NCBI RefSeq assembly: GCF_024807945.1
Contig: NZ_JANUFD010000010.1
Coordinates: 186,001-250,000, forward strand
Source: Pseudomonas sp. JUb42
GTDB taxonomy: Bacteria; Pseudomonadota; Gammaproteobacteria; Pseudomonadales; Pseudomonadaceae
Direction of reading: 5' to 3'
DNA length: 64,000 bases
A program made the translations under genes and the position numbers. A model generated the notes under the pieces. That model had not been told where the DNA came from, did no database searches, and saw only the letters and a program-made list of their open reading frames with translations. Below are positions 26,054-35,325 of this stretch, one piece after another (positions within the stretch are counted from its first letter, which is position 1; the number at the start of each line of letters is the position of its first letter).

Positions 26054-26830
26054 TTACTTGCCGTAGATATCGAAGTCGAAGTACTTGTCCTGGATCGCCT
26101 TGTACTTGCCATTGGCACGGATCGCGGCGATGGCGTCGTTAATGCGCTTGAGGTTGGCGCTGTCGCCCTTGCGTACCGCAATACCGATACCGTCGCCGAA
26201 GTACTTGGCGTCGGTGAAGGCCGGACCTACGAAGGCATAACCCTTGCCCGAATCAGTCTTGAGGAAACCGTCCTGCAGCAGGGTGGCGTCGGCCAGAGTG
26301 CCATCAAGGCGACCGGCGCCGATGTCCAGGTAGATTTCATTCTGCGAGCCGTACGGCTTGATCTCGGCACCCAGTGGCGCGAGGACTTCCTTGGCGAAGC
26401 GCTCGTGGATCGAGCCGCGCTGCACGCCGATATTCTTGCCCTTGAGTTCGGTCAGGCCGTCGCTGACAGCGGTGCCTTCCTTCATGACCAGACGGGCCGG
26501 GCTGTTGTAGTACTTGTTGGTGAAATCAACAGACTGCTTGCGCTCTTCGGTAATCGACATCGACGACAGGATGGCGTCGATCTTGCGCACTTTGAGGGCC
26601 GGGATCAGGCCATCGAACTCCTGCTCGACCCAAGTGCACTTGACCTTCATCTCTTCGCACAGGGCGTTGCCGATGTCGTAGTCGAAACCGACGATGCTGC
26701 CGTCCGGCGCCTTGGATGCGAATGGAGGGTAAGCGGCTTCGATACCGATCTTCAGCGGCTTTTCATCGGCGAATACCGGCTGCGCCAGCACGGACAGCGC
26801 CAATGCGCCAAGAAGCATGAGCTTTTTCAT
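26054..26830 (-). CDS. aotJ: Arginine/ornithine periplasmic binding protein
   Basis: 258 residues. The signal peptide is residues 1-22 (MKKLMLLGALALSVLAQPVFA), followed by the family-3 solute-binding fold: LKIGIEAAYPPFASKAPDGS, GFDYDIGNALCEEMKVKC, and IDAILSSMSITEERKQSVDF. It captures arginine and ornithine in the periplasm and feeds AotQM. The start at 26830 follows GGAGTTCTGCAA; an extension of 33 residues upstream has no support. It is the first gene of the operon. Confidence 0.96.
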   Translation of the reverse strand: MKKLMLLGALALSVLAQPVFADEKPLKIGIEAAYPPFASKAPDGSIVGFDYDIGNALCEEMKVKCTWVEQEFDGLIPALKVRKIDAILSSMSITEERKQSVDFTNKYYNSPARLVMKEGTAVSDGLTELKGKNIGVQRGSIHERFAKEVLAPLGAEIKPYGSQNEIYLDIGAGRLDGTLADATLLQDGFLKTDSGKGYAFVGPAFTDAKYFGDGIGIAVRKGDSANLKRINDAIAAIRANGKYKAIQDKYFDFDIYGK

Positions 26831-26989
26831 TTGCAGAACTCCATCGGTACAGCGAAACAAATGGCAGTACAGGCAAAAGGCCTGCGATGCGAAGGAATGA
26901 CTTTTGTTGGCGACGCCTGAGAACCGCAACCGGAGTCCGGTACAGCTCGGCGAGTGATCGGCATTTTAGCGATAGCGTCGAAGTCGATA

Positions 26990-27005
26990 TTTCTTCAATG
27001 CGACA
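26990..27005 (-). promoter_or_regulatory. ArgR half-site upstream of aotJ
   Basis: Leftward from 27005 the sequence reads TGTCGCATTGAAGAAA, an exact TGTCGC-N8-AA half-site, 160 bases before the aotJ ATG. A second, weaker half may follow on the same strand in TCGACGCTATCGCTAA, but it does not match well enough to be sure. Confidence 0.6.
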
Positions 27006-27357
27006 ACTAGTTACAGAAGCACCGGAATCGGGCACCTGCATGATTGACAGCCTGCATAATTTTATGCATGGCGAAAGAAAGGCAACCGATCATAACAGCA
27101 AAAATCGCGCCCATTATTGGCAACACCTTGAAATACGGCAAGTGCAGCGTATCGCCATGTTTAAACGCAGACCAAAAACAGGGACCAATCCGACAAAACT
27201 GGGAGGCTTTGCCTCACATCAGTGCAGGCGGTTACACACAATGTTACAGCAGTAACAGTTCGGTAATTATCGGGATAGGCACACGGCCAACCGGCCTCTT
27301 CGCGGGCAAGCCCGGCTCCAACGAAATCGCGGTTATCCGCAAACGACTCGGAACCCC

Positions 27358-27464
27358 GTGGGAGCGAGGCTTGCCCGCGAAGGCGATGGGACAGACGCAG
27401 GAGATGTATTGAATGTACTGGCCTCTTCGCGGCGGTGCGGCGGTCCGACAAGCCTCGCTCCCAC
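27358..27464. repeat. REP-type pair with an inserted GC-rich segment
   Basis: GTGGGAGCGAGGCTTGCCCGC is matched by AAGCCTCGCTCCCAC, but the right arm is split by about 18 bases (GGCGGTGCGGCGGTCCGA) where the other copies read GGGC. The element follows the acsA terminator. Confidence 0.75.
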
Positions 27465-27496
27465 AAGATTTGTGTGTGTCCTGGATGCTCTGCAAA

Positions 27497-27536
27497 TAAA
27501 AATGCCCCGCCAGGCTCACACCGGGCGGGGCGTTTT
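27497..27536 (-). terminator. acsA terminator
   Basis: GCCCCGCC and GGGCGGGGC form a strong stem with a loop of about 11 bases. Reading leftward it ends in ATTTTTATTT. It lies 13 bases after the acsA stop. Confidence 0.88.
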
Positions 27537-27548
27537 CAAAGCTGAACG

Positions 27549-29504
<1,956 letters not shown>

Positions 29505-29661
29505 CTTTCTTACCTCGGTGGGTAGTTGTTGTTTTATGACACCTTTTTATCGAGATGGCTCACTCAGGGCCATTCGACGATGGTCTTACCAATCCAGAGA
29601 GCTACTACCATACTCGTCCCTATCGCAAGGTGGAACCGGGTGTGCTCGCTATAGACGGAGG

Positions 29662-29713
29662 GTAGGACCGGCTTTAGCCGGGAGCGCGTCCTCGCGCCTA
29701 AAGCCAGTCCTAC
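29662..29713. repeat. REP-type palindromic pair
   Basis: GTAGGACCGGCTTTAGCCGG faces CCTAAAGCCAGTCCTAC, a shortened CCGGCTTTAGCCGG-class element, in the 468-base gap between the divergent acsA and DUF2790 genes. Confidence 0.75.
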
Positions 29714-29915
29714 AGGGCTGCATTTACCCCTCCCAACGACCCACGACCAAAGCACCGCAACGGATTGTTGCAGGAATGCTCAATAGTCTTTATCAAAACT
29801 GTTTCTATATGTCTCTTCGTCACAGGCATAGAATCAATCTCGCCAAATCGGCAAATGATTGACAACTTACAGCCCCCACAATGGCTTGTTGATCCAGCAA
29901 CAAACAAAGCGCGTC

Positions 29916-29942
29916 ACACATAACCCCACAAGGGTTATGTGT
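29916..29942 (+). promoter_or_regulatory. Perfect 11-bp hairpin before the DUF2790 gene
   Basis: ACACATAACCC and GGGTTATGTGT enclose CACAA. It ends 30 bases before the ATG at 29973. A second small inverted repeat TTGTTG/CAACAA lies at 29887-29904. The hairpin could be an operator for a dimeric repressor, a leader stem-loop, or a terminator for an upstream small transcript (the tail TCCCCTTTC is only moderately T-rich). Confidence 0.5.
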
Positions 29943-29972
29943 CCCCTTTCGAACCAAAGAAGGTTATTTAAA

Positions 29973-30239
29973 ATGAAAGTTTCAATGTTGGTATTGGCTC
30001 TGTGTGGCTTCAGCACTTTTGCAATGGCTGAAGAATCCGGCGCCAAGGTTAATCAACAGCAAGCCCGTGTCGAGCAATATACTTACTCCAGCCACCCGGA
30101 TATTGCCAAGGTTGTTTCCGTCAGCGAAGTTCCAAATGTCTGCTCGGTCGTACCGGCGCGCATGACCTACCTGGATTCCCAGGGTCAGCAGCACATCATG
30201 GCCTACCAGGTCATGGGTAGCGGTTGCAACAACGGCTGA
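29973..30239 (+). CDS. Small secreted protein, DUF2790 family
   Basis: 88 residues. The signal peptide is residues 1-19 (MKVSMLVLALCGFSTFAMA). The mature part shows the DUF2790 pattern: VEQYTYSSHPDIAKVVSVSE, then VCSVVPARMTYLDSQGQQH and a final YQVMGSGCNNG. The two cysteines (C56, C85) probably form one disulfide. These are Pseudomonas-specific periplasmic proteins of unknown function, often induced by metal or other stress. The ATG has AAGG 12 bases upstream and starts the only sensible signal peptide. The gene stands alone and has its own terminator. Confidence 0.85.
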   Translation: MKVSMLVLALCGFSTFAMAEESGAKVNQQQARVEQYTYSSHPDIAKVVSVSEVPNVCSVVPARMTYLDSQGQQHIMAYQVMGSGCNNG

Positions 30240-30260
30240 TCCACCGTCTGGATGTGCAAA

Positions 30261-30299
30261 CGCCTCGCGGAGTGATCCGACGGGGCGTGCTTCTTTTTG
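30261..30299 (+). terminator. Terminator after the DUF2790 gene
   Basis: ACGCCTCG pairs with CGGGGCGT (one wobble) and is followed by GCTTCTTTTT. It lies 21 bases past the stop and before the convergent phhR end. Confidence 0.8.
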
Positions 30300-30323
30300 C
30301 GTCATCAACTTTAAACTGATCGC

Positions 30324-31907
30324 TTAACTATCTGCCGAGTCTTCCTTTGCCGAAGTGACTCGACCAATATCATAATCGCGTAACTTGTTGGCAATGGTTG
30401 TATGGGAAACACCCAGGCGTTTTCCCAACTGGCGACTGCTCGGATGCAGGCGATAAAGTTGCTCCAACACTGAACGCTCGAAGCGCCCGACAACTTCCTC
30501 CAATGTTCCCTCAAGGGAAAAATTACCCATGGGTTGTGCCACGCCATAATCCGGCAAACGAATATGTTCGGCCTTCACCCTCCCGCCCTCGCACAGTGAG
30601 ACCGCCTGAAACAACACATTCTCCAATTGCCGCACATTCCCCGGCCAATGGTATTGATGCAGCCGCGCCAGCGCCTGATCAGCGATTTTCGGCAGAGGGC
30701 AGCCGATCTGGCGGCTGGCTTGATCGAGAAAGTGCTGAACCAGCGGCTCCAGGCCGTCGAGGCATTCGCGCAGCGGTGGAATATGCAAAGACAGCACGTT
30801 GAGCCGGTGATACAGGTCCTGACGAAACTCGCCGCGAGCACACAGTTCGGACAGATCGACCTGAGTGGCGCAGATGACCCGCACATCCAGATACACCTCT
30901 TCATCGCTGCCGACCCGGCGAAAGCAGCCTTCTTGCAGAAAGCGCAACAGTTTGGCCTGCAAGCGCGGGCTCATTTCCGTCACACCGTCGAGGAACAGGG
31001 TGCCGCCTGCGGTGAGTTCCAGCAGGCCGAGACGGCCTTCCGCACGGGCGCCATCAAAGGCTCCGGGGCCGTAGCCGAACAACTCGGTCTCGGCCATGGA
31101 TTCCGACAACCCGGCGCAGTTGAGCGACATCATCGGTGCCTGCCCGCGCGGGCTGGCCAGGTGACAGGCACGGGCCAGCAGCTCCTTGCCGGTGCCGGTC
31201 TCTCCTTCAATCAATAAAGGTGCGTCCAATGGCGCCATGCGCCGGGCTTCACGGACCACCGCGGCCATGACTTTCGAGCTCTGGAAGATGCTGTCGAAGC
31301 CGCGCAGTTCCTGCTTGCGCACATGGTAGATGCGCTCACCGACACGGTCGGCGCGGTGCAGGGTCAGCACCGCCCCGGCGAGGGCTTCGCTGTCGTCGTG
31401 CTCGGACTGCAAAGGCGCGATATCCGCGAGAAATACATCACCACGCACCTTGACCCGCAAACCGTTGATCCGCGATTTACTGGCGCGAATCAGCTCGGGC
31501 AGGTCAAAGTCCTCGGCATATTTCGACAGGGCAATCCCCGGCACCTCATCGACCCGCACCCCAAGCAACTGCGCCGCCGCGCGGTTGGCGGCGACTATGG
31601 CCCCGGCCATATCAATGGACAGCACCGGAAACTCCAGAGCGCCGAGCAGGGCATTGAGCTCCATATGCCGCCGCTCGCTGGGCATCAAACCAACGCGCTT
31701 GACACCAAACACTCCGGCAATGGCCTCGAAGCGCGGGCGCAGGGCCTGGAATTGCAGGTTGATCAGGTTCGGACAGTGCAGATAAATGGCGTCGCCATGT
31801 TCACCGCCGACCTCGCCACGAGCAACGTTGACGCCGTAGTCCACCAGCAGATCGAGGATGTCACGCAGAATCCCGATGCGATTTTGACAATGAACTTTGA
31901 TACGCAT
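30324..31907 (-). CDS. phhR: TyrR/PhhR transcriptional regulator of aromatic amino acid catabolism
   Basis: 527 residues. An N-terminal ACT domain (1-75, IKVHCQNRIGILRDILDLLV) binds aromatic amino acids, a PAS domain follows (about 80-190), then a sigma54-type AAA+ domain with Walker A GETGTGKE (235-242) and Walker B GTLFLDGV (302-309), and a C-terminal helix-turn-helix (SRQLGKRLGVSHTTIANKL). The GAFTGA loop needed to contact sigma54 reads GAFDGA (282-287), matching the TyrR/PhhR group that works at sigma70 promoters. The ATG at 31907 is preferred over a codon seven residues upstream by homology. It is divergent from phhA. Confidence 0.95.
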   Translation of the reverse strand: MRIKVHCQNRIGILRDILDLLVDYGVNVARGEVGGEHGDAIYLHCPNLINLQFQALRPRFEAIAGVFGVKRVGLMPSERRHMELNALLGALEFPVLSIDMAGAIVAANRAAAQLLGVRVDEVPGIALSKYAEDFDLPELIRASKSRINGLRVKVRGDVFLADIAPLQSEHDDSEALAGAVLTLHRADRVGERIYHVRKQELRGFDSIFQSSKVMAAVVREARRMAPLDAPLLIEGETGTGKELLARACHLASPRGQAPMMSLNCAGLSESMAETELFGYGPGAFDGARAEGRLGLLELTAGGTLFLDGVTEMSPRLQAKLLRFLQEGCFRRVGSDEEVYLDVRVICATQVDLSELCARGEFRQDLYHRLNVLSLHIPPLRECLDGLEPLVQHFLDQASRQIGCPLPKIADQALARLHQYHWPGNVRQLENVLFQAVSLCEGGRVKAEHIRLPDYGVAQPMGNFSLEGTLEEVVGRFERSVLEQLYRLHPSSRQLGKRLGVSHTTIANKLRDYDIGRVTSAKEDSADS

Positions 31908-32015
31908 GATCCGACCCTGTGACGGCAACTTTTTCTAATGGGTTCATATTAACCGTCAAGAATTCGTGACACATACAGTTAAAAATTCTCGCGACGAGCG
32001 GGTATTAGCAACGCA

Positions 32016-32033
32016 CGTAAACTTTTCGTTACG
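32016..32033 (+). promoter_or_regulatory. Candidate PhhR/TyrR box in the phhR-phhA gap
   Basis: CGTAA-N8-TTACG is a perfect short palindrome (CGTAAACTTTTCGTTACG) and resembles the TyrR box TGTAAA-N6-TTTACA. It lies 120 bases before phhA and 109 before phhR, so it could serve both. Confidence 0.5.
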
Positions 32034-32152
32034 AAAAACGCCGCTCCGGACTCTCGACCTCCCGCTATCAGGGCTGAAACCTACGCGTCTTTGCGCTATC
32101 TCTTGCTGCATCAGAACAACAAATCCTTCGCGCATTGCAGCAGGAGAACAGC

Positions 32153-32953
32153 ATGACCCACTACGTTGCTCGCGAGCCTGACGCCCAGGGTTTCATCCAC
32201 TACAGCCCCGCCGAACACCGGGTGTGGAACATCCTGATCACGCGCCAGCTGGACATCATCAAGGATCGCGCCTGCCAGGAGTACCTGGACGGTATCGAGC
32301 TGTTGGGCCTGCCCCACGAGCGCATCCCGCAGTTGGACGAGATCAACCGCGTGCTGGCAGCAACCACTGGCTGGCAGGTAGAAAGGGTTCCGGCACTGAT
32401 TCCCTTCCAGACCTTCTTTGAACTGCTGGCGAGCAAGCGCTTTCCGGTAGCGACCTTTATTCGCACCGAGGAAGAACTGGATTACCTGCAGGAACCCGAC
32501 ATCTTTCACGAGATATTCGGCCACTGCCCGCTGCTGACCAACCCCTGGTTCGGCGAATTCACCCACATGTACGGCAAGCTCGGCCTGAGTGCGAGCAAGG
32601 AACAGCGGGTCTACCTGGCGCGGCTGTACTGGATGACCATCGAATTCGGCCTGGTGGACACGCCAAAAGGCCGGCGCATCTACGGCGGCGGCATCCTGTC
32701 CTCACCGAAAGAGGCGGTCTACAGCCTGTCCGCCGAGCCCGCGCATCATCCGTTCGACCCGCTGGAAGCCATGCGCACGCCCTATCGCATCGACATCCTG
32801 CAACCGCTGTACTTTGTCCTGCCCGATCTCAAGCGTTTGTTCGAGCTGGCCCATGAGGACATCATGGCCATGGTCCAGACCGGTATGCAGTTGGGCCTGC
32901 ATGCGCCAACCTTTCCACCTAAAATTCAACCCTCCAAAACTCACGCCGCCTGA
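32153..32953 (+). CDS. phhA: Phenylalanine 4-monooxygenase
   Basis: 266 residues, the bacterial catalytic-core-only form. It hydroxylates phenylalanine to tyrosine using O2 and tetrahydropterin. The iron ligands are H119 and H124 in DIFHEIFGHCPLL and E164 in YWMTIEFGLV. The ATG at 32153 follows CAGGAGAACAGC; a frame six residues longer is possible but lacks a ribosome site. It is the first gene of phhABC. Confidence 0.96.
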   Translation: MTHYVAREPDAQGFIHYSPAEHRVWNILITRQLDIIKDRACQEYLDGIELLGLPHERIPQLDEINRVLAATTGWQVERVPALIPFQTFFELLASKRFPVATFIRTEEELDYLQEPDIFHEIFGHCPLLTNPWFGEFTHMYGKLGLSASKEQRVYLARLYWMTIEFGLVDTPKGRRIYGGGILSSPKEAVYSLSAEPAHHPFDPLEAMRTPYRIDILQPLYFVLPDLKRLFELAHEDIMAMVQTGMQLGLHAPTFPPKIQPSKTHAA

Positions 32954-32966
32954 CAGGACCCGACCC

Positions 32967-33323
32967 ATGACGACTCTCAACCAAGCCCATTGCGAAGCCT
33001 GCCGCGCCGATGCCCCGCAAGTCAGCGAGGCGGAACTGCCCGCGCTGATCAAGCAGATTCCGGACTGGAATATCGAAGTACGCGACGGCGTGATGCAGTT
33101 GGAGAAGATCTTTCTATTCAAGAATTTCAAATTTGCGCTGGCGTTTACCAACGCGGTCGGCGAAATTGCCGAAGCCGAAGGTCACCACCCGGGTCTTTTG
33201 ACCGAATGGGGCAAGGTGACCGTGACCTGGTGGAGCCATTCGATCAAAGGGCTGCACCGCAACGACTTCATCATGGCCGCCCGCACTGACGAGGTGGCCA
33301 AAGATGCCGAGGGCCGCAAGTAA
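32967..33323 (+). CDS. phhB: Pterin-4a-carbinolamine dehydratase
   Basis: 118 residues. It regenerates the pterin cofactor after the PhhA reaction by dehydrating the 4a-carbinolamine. The active-site block EAEGHHPGLLTEWGKVTVTW carries the H-H-P core and the WWSHSIKGLHRND motif follows. The gene lies 13 bases after phhA. Confidence 0.96.
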   Translation: MTTLNQAHCEACRADAPQVSEAELPALIKQIPDWNIEVRDGVMQLEKIFLFKNFKFALAFTNAVGEIAEAEGHHPGLLTEWGKVTVTWWSHSIKGLHRNDFIMAARTDEVAKDAEGRK

Positions 33324-34514
33324 ATGCATTTCTCCGATATCCAGCGAGTGCCGGGTGATCCGATTCTGGGATTGATCGAGGCCTACGCCAACGATACCAA
33401 CCCGAACAAATTCGACCTGGGCGTGGGTGTCTATAAAGACGCCCAGGGCCTGACCACCATTCCCCGCGCGGTGAAACTGGCCGAACAGCGTCTGGTCGAC
33501 AAGCAGTTGACCAAGACCTATATCGGCGGCCATGGCGAGCCGCGCTTCGGCACCCTGATCAGCCAGTTGGTACTGGGCGACAATTCGCCATTGCTCGCTG
33601 CCAGACGCGTCAGCGCCACGCAAACCCCAGGTGGCACCGGCGCCCTGCGTCTGAGCGGCGACTTCATTGCAGAGTGCCTGCCCGGCCGTGGCATCTGGCT
33701 CAGTGATCCGACCTGGCCGATCCACGAGACCATTTTCGCCAAGGCCGGCCTCAAGGTCAGCCACTACCCGTATGTCGACCGGGAAAACCGTCTGACCGTC
33801 GACGCCATGCTCGCCGCCTTCGAGACCATTCCCAGCGGTGACGTGGTGCTGCTGCACGCCTGCTGTCACAACCCCACCGGCTTCGATCTGGGGCATGAGG
33901 ACTGGAAGCGTGTTCTCGAAGTAGTCCGTCGACGCAACCTGCTGCCATTGATCGACTTCGCCTATCAGGGCTTCGGTGACGGCCTGGAAGAAGATGCCTG
34001 GGCAGCGCGCCTGTTTGCCGCCGAGCTGCCGGAATTGCTCATCACCAGCTCCTGCTCGAAGAATTTCGGCCTGTACCGCGAACGCACCGGCGCGCTGATC
34101 GTCTGCTGCGCCGATGCCGAGAAGTCCCTCGACGTGCGCAGCCAACTGTCGTCGATCGCCCGCAACTTGTGGTCCAACCCGCCGGACCATGGCGCGGCGG
34201 TAGTCGCCGAGATTCTCGGAGATGCCGAGCTGAAACAACTGTGGGCCGAGGAAGTGGAAGAGATGCGCCAGCGTATCGCGCAACTGCGCAGCGGCCTGGT
34301 GCAAGCCCTGACGCCGTTGGGTCTGGGTCAGCGCTTTGCGCATATCGCGCAGCAACGCGGGATGTTTTCCTACACCGGTCTCAACGACGATCAAGTCGCC
34401 CGTCTGCGCCATGAACACAGCGTGTACATGGTCAACGCCGGTCGCGCCAACGTCGCAGGGATCGACGCAACCCGTCTGCACGCATTGGCAGCGGCCATCG
34501 CCGCCGTTTGCTGA
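33324..34514 (+). CDS. phhC: Aromatic amino acid aminotransferase
   Basis: 396 residues, class I PLP aminotransferase (TyrB/AspC group). It transaminates tyrosine and phenylalanine with 2-oxoglutarate. The PLP lysine is K246 in SSCSKNFGLYRERTG, with the substrate arginine in NAGRANVAG near residue 375. Start and phhB stop abut with no gap, so translation is coupled. This closes the phhABC operon: Phe to Tyr to 4-hydroxyphenylpyruvate. Confidence 0.95.
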   Translation: MHFSDIQRVPGDPILGLIEAYANDTNPNKFDLGVGVYKDAQGLTTIPRAVKLAEQRLVDKQLTKTYIGGHGEPRFGTLISQLVLGDNSPLLAARRVSATQTPGGTGALRLSGDFIAECLPGRGIWLSDPTWPIHETIFAKAGLKVSHYPYVDRENRLTVDAMLAAFETIPSGDVVLLHACCHNPTGFDLGHEDWKRVLEVVRRRNLLPLIDFAYQGFGDGLEEDAWAARLFAAELPELLITSSCSKNFGLYRERTGALIVCCADAEKSLDVRSQLSSIARNLWSNPPDHGAAVVAEILGDAELKQLWAEEVEEMRQRIAQLRSGLVQALTPLGLGQRFAHIAQQRGMFSYTGLNDDQVARLRHEHSVYMVNAGRANVAGIDATRLHALAAAIAAVC

Positions 34515-34699
34515 TCGTAGCGAGCTGCGAATTTCAGGGCGCCGCAATGGCGCCTTGAGACTAAAGAAGACCAGCGGCTGAAATTAAACATCTGATTGTC
34601 ATTTCCAGTGCGCTATCCTCCCTGAGCTTTCTGAACACAGTGTCTAACCAAGTCGGCTTAACCGACGTGATCCTGCAACTTCAGATCTTGTGAGGAGCG

Positions 34700-34849
34700 A
34701 TGACAATGCATGAAATCCCGAACTTCCCCTTCCCAAGCCTGCATGAACAGCAGCAAACTGCCCTGGCCCGACGCGAATCCGGCCAACTCAATGCAATGAA
34801 AGCAGCACCAAAGGCTCAAGAGAGCCAAAAAGCTTCCAGTAAGAACTGA
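34700..34849 (+). CDS. Small hypothetical protein, 49 aa
   Basis: The ATG at 34700 stands behind a strong TGAGGAGCG ribosome site. The product begins MTMHEIPNFPFPSLHEQQQT and is rich in Q, A and K, with a basic disordered tail (PKAQESQKASSKN). No signal peptide or membrane segment. I do not recognise a family; the ribosome site and Pseudomonas-like codon use support a real gene. Confidence 0.6.
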   Translation: MTMHEIPNFPFPSLHEQQQTALARRESGQLNAMKAAPKAQESQKASSKN

Positions 34850-34920
34850 AAGCTGATGGTTCAGGCGTATTGAAGCTGGATTCGTTTTGCTTCCATACGC
34901 CTGAAATGCCAAAGAATGCC

Positions 34921-35103
34921 ATGACCGAATTCGACGAAAAACAAGCCAGCGCCCTGATCCACGCCGCCGAAAAAATGATCAATGTCTGGAGCCGCCTGAG
35001 CCCGGAAAAACAGAGCGCCCTGCTCGCCCGTTTCGGCACCCAGGAAAATGCCCTTGCGGCATTGGTGACCACCCAGTTGGTTGCACCTGTCAGCGAAGAC
35101 TGA
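34921..35103 (+). CDS. Small hypothetical protein, 60 aa
   Basis: Starts MTEFDEKQASALIHAAEKMI and is predicted to be wholly helical, with an ALLARFGTQENALAALV segment. An in-frame upstream start at 34906 or 34870 is possible; none has a strong ribosome site. No function can be read. It lies 71 bases after the 49-aa gene and before a REP pair. Confidence 0.6.
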   Translation: MTEFDEKQASALIHAAEKMINVWSRLSPEKQSALLARFGTQENALAALVTTQLVAPVSED

Positions 35104-35124
35104 CTCTGCTGCCCCACACATTCG

Positions 35125-35212
35125 GTGGGAGCGGATTTATCCGCGAAGGCGTCGGTACATTCACCATTTTTCCTCACAGACATACCGCTTTCGCGGATAA
35201 ATCCGCTCCCAC
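35125..35212. repeat. REP-type palindromic pair (GGATTTATCCGCGAA class)
   Basis: GTGGGAGCGGATTTATCCGC and GCGGATAAATCCGCTCCCAC are perfect inverse copies. Compared with the GAATTCATTC class both halves of the arm hairpin differ together, keeping the pairing. Confidence 0.88.
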
Positions 35213-35282
35213 CAGAGGGGCATTCGACCTTTTTTTCCAATTCAAACCCAGCAATGTCCAAAGCGCCGCTATCATAGCCACT

Positions 35283-35296
35283 TAGCAAGCTTGCTA
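35283..35296. promoter_or_regulatory. 14-bp perfect palindrome upstream of the MFS gene
   Basis: TAGCAAGCTTGCTA, 29 bases before the MFS ATG, is a likely operator for a dimeric repressor (MarR- or TetR-type), placed where RNA polymerase would bind. No local regulator gene is adjacent. Confidence 0.55.
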
Positions 35297-35325
35297 ATGA
35301 TCGGCTTACTTTCCTGGATTTACCC

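Larger units (their letters stand above)
26831..27548. other. Intergenic region between acsA and aotJ
   Basis: This 718-base gap contains the aotJ promoter and ArgR half-site, an AT-richer stretch at about 26990-27260 in which I find no supported gene, a REP half at about 27285-27322, a REP pair at 27358-27464 and the acsA terminator. Reading frames on both strands lack ribosome sites and look like chance. Confidence 0.5.

Noticed and set aside
26887..27255. 122-codon frame in the acsA-aotJ gap
   Set aside because: It crosses the aotJ promoter and ArgR half-site, has no ribosome site and shows no family features.
30261..30299. Possible small RNA gene ending in this terminator
   Set aside because: The hairpin is explained by the DUF2790 gene directly upstream.
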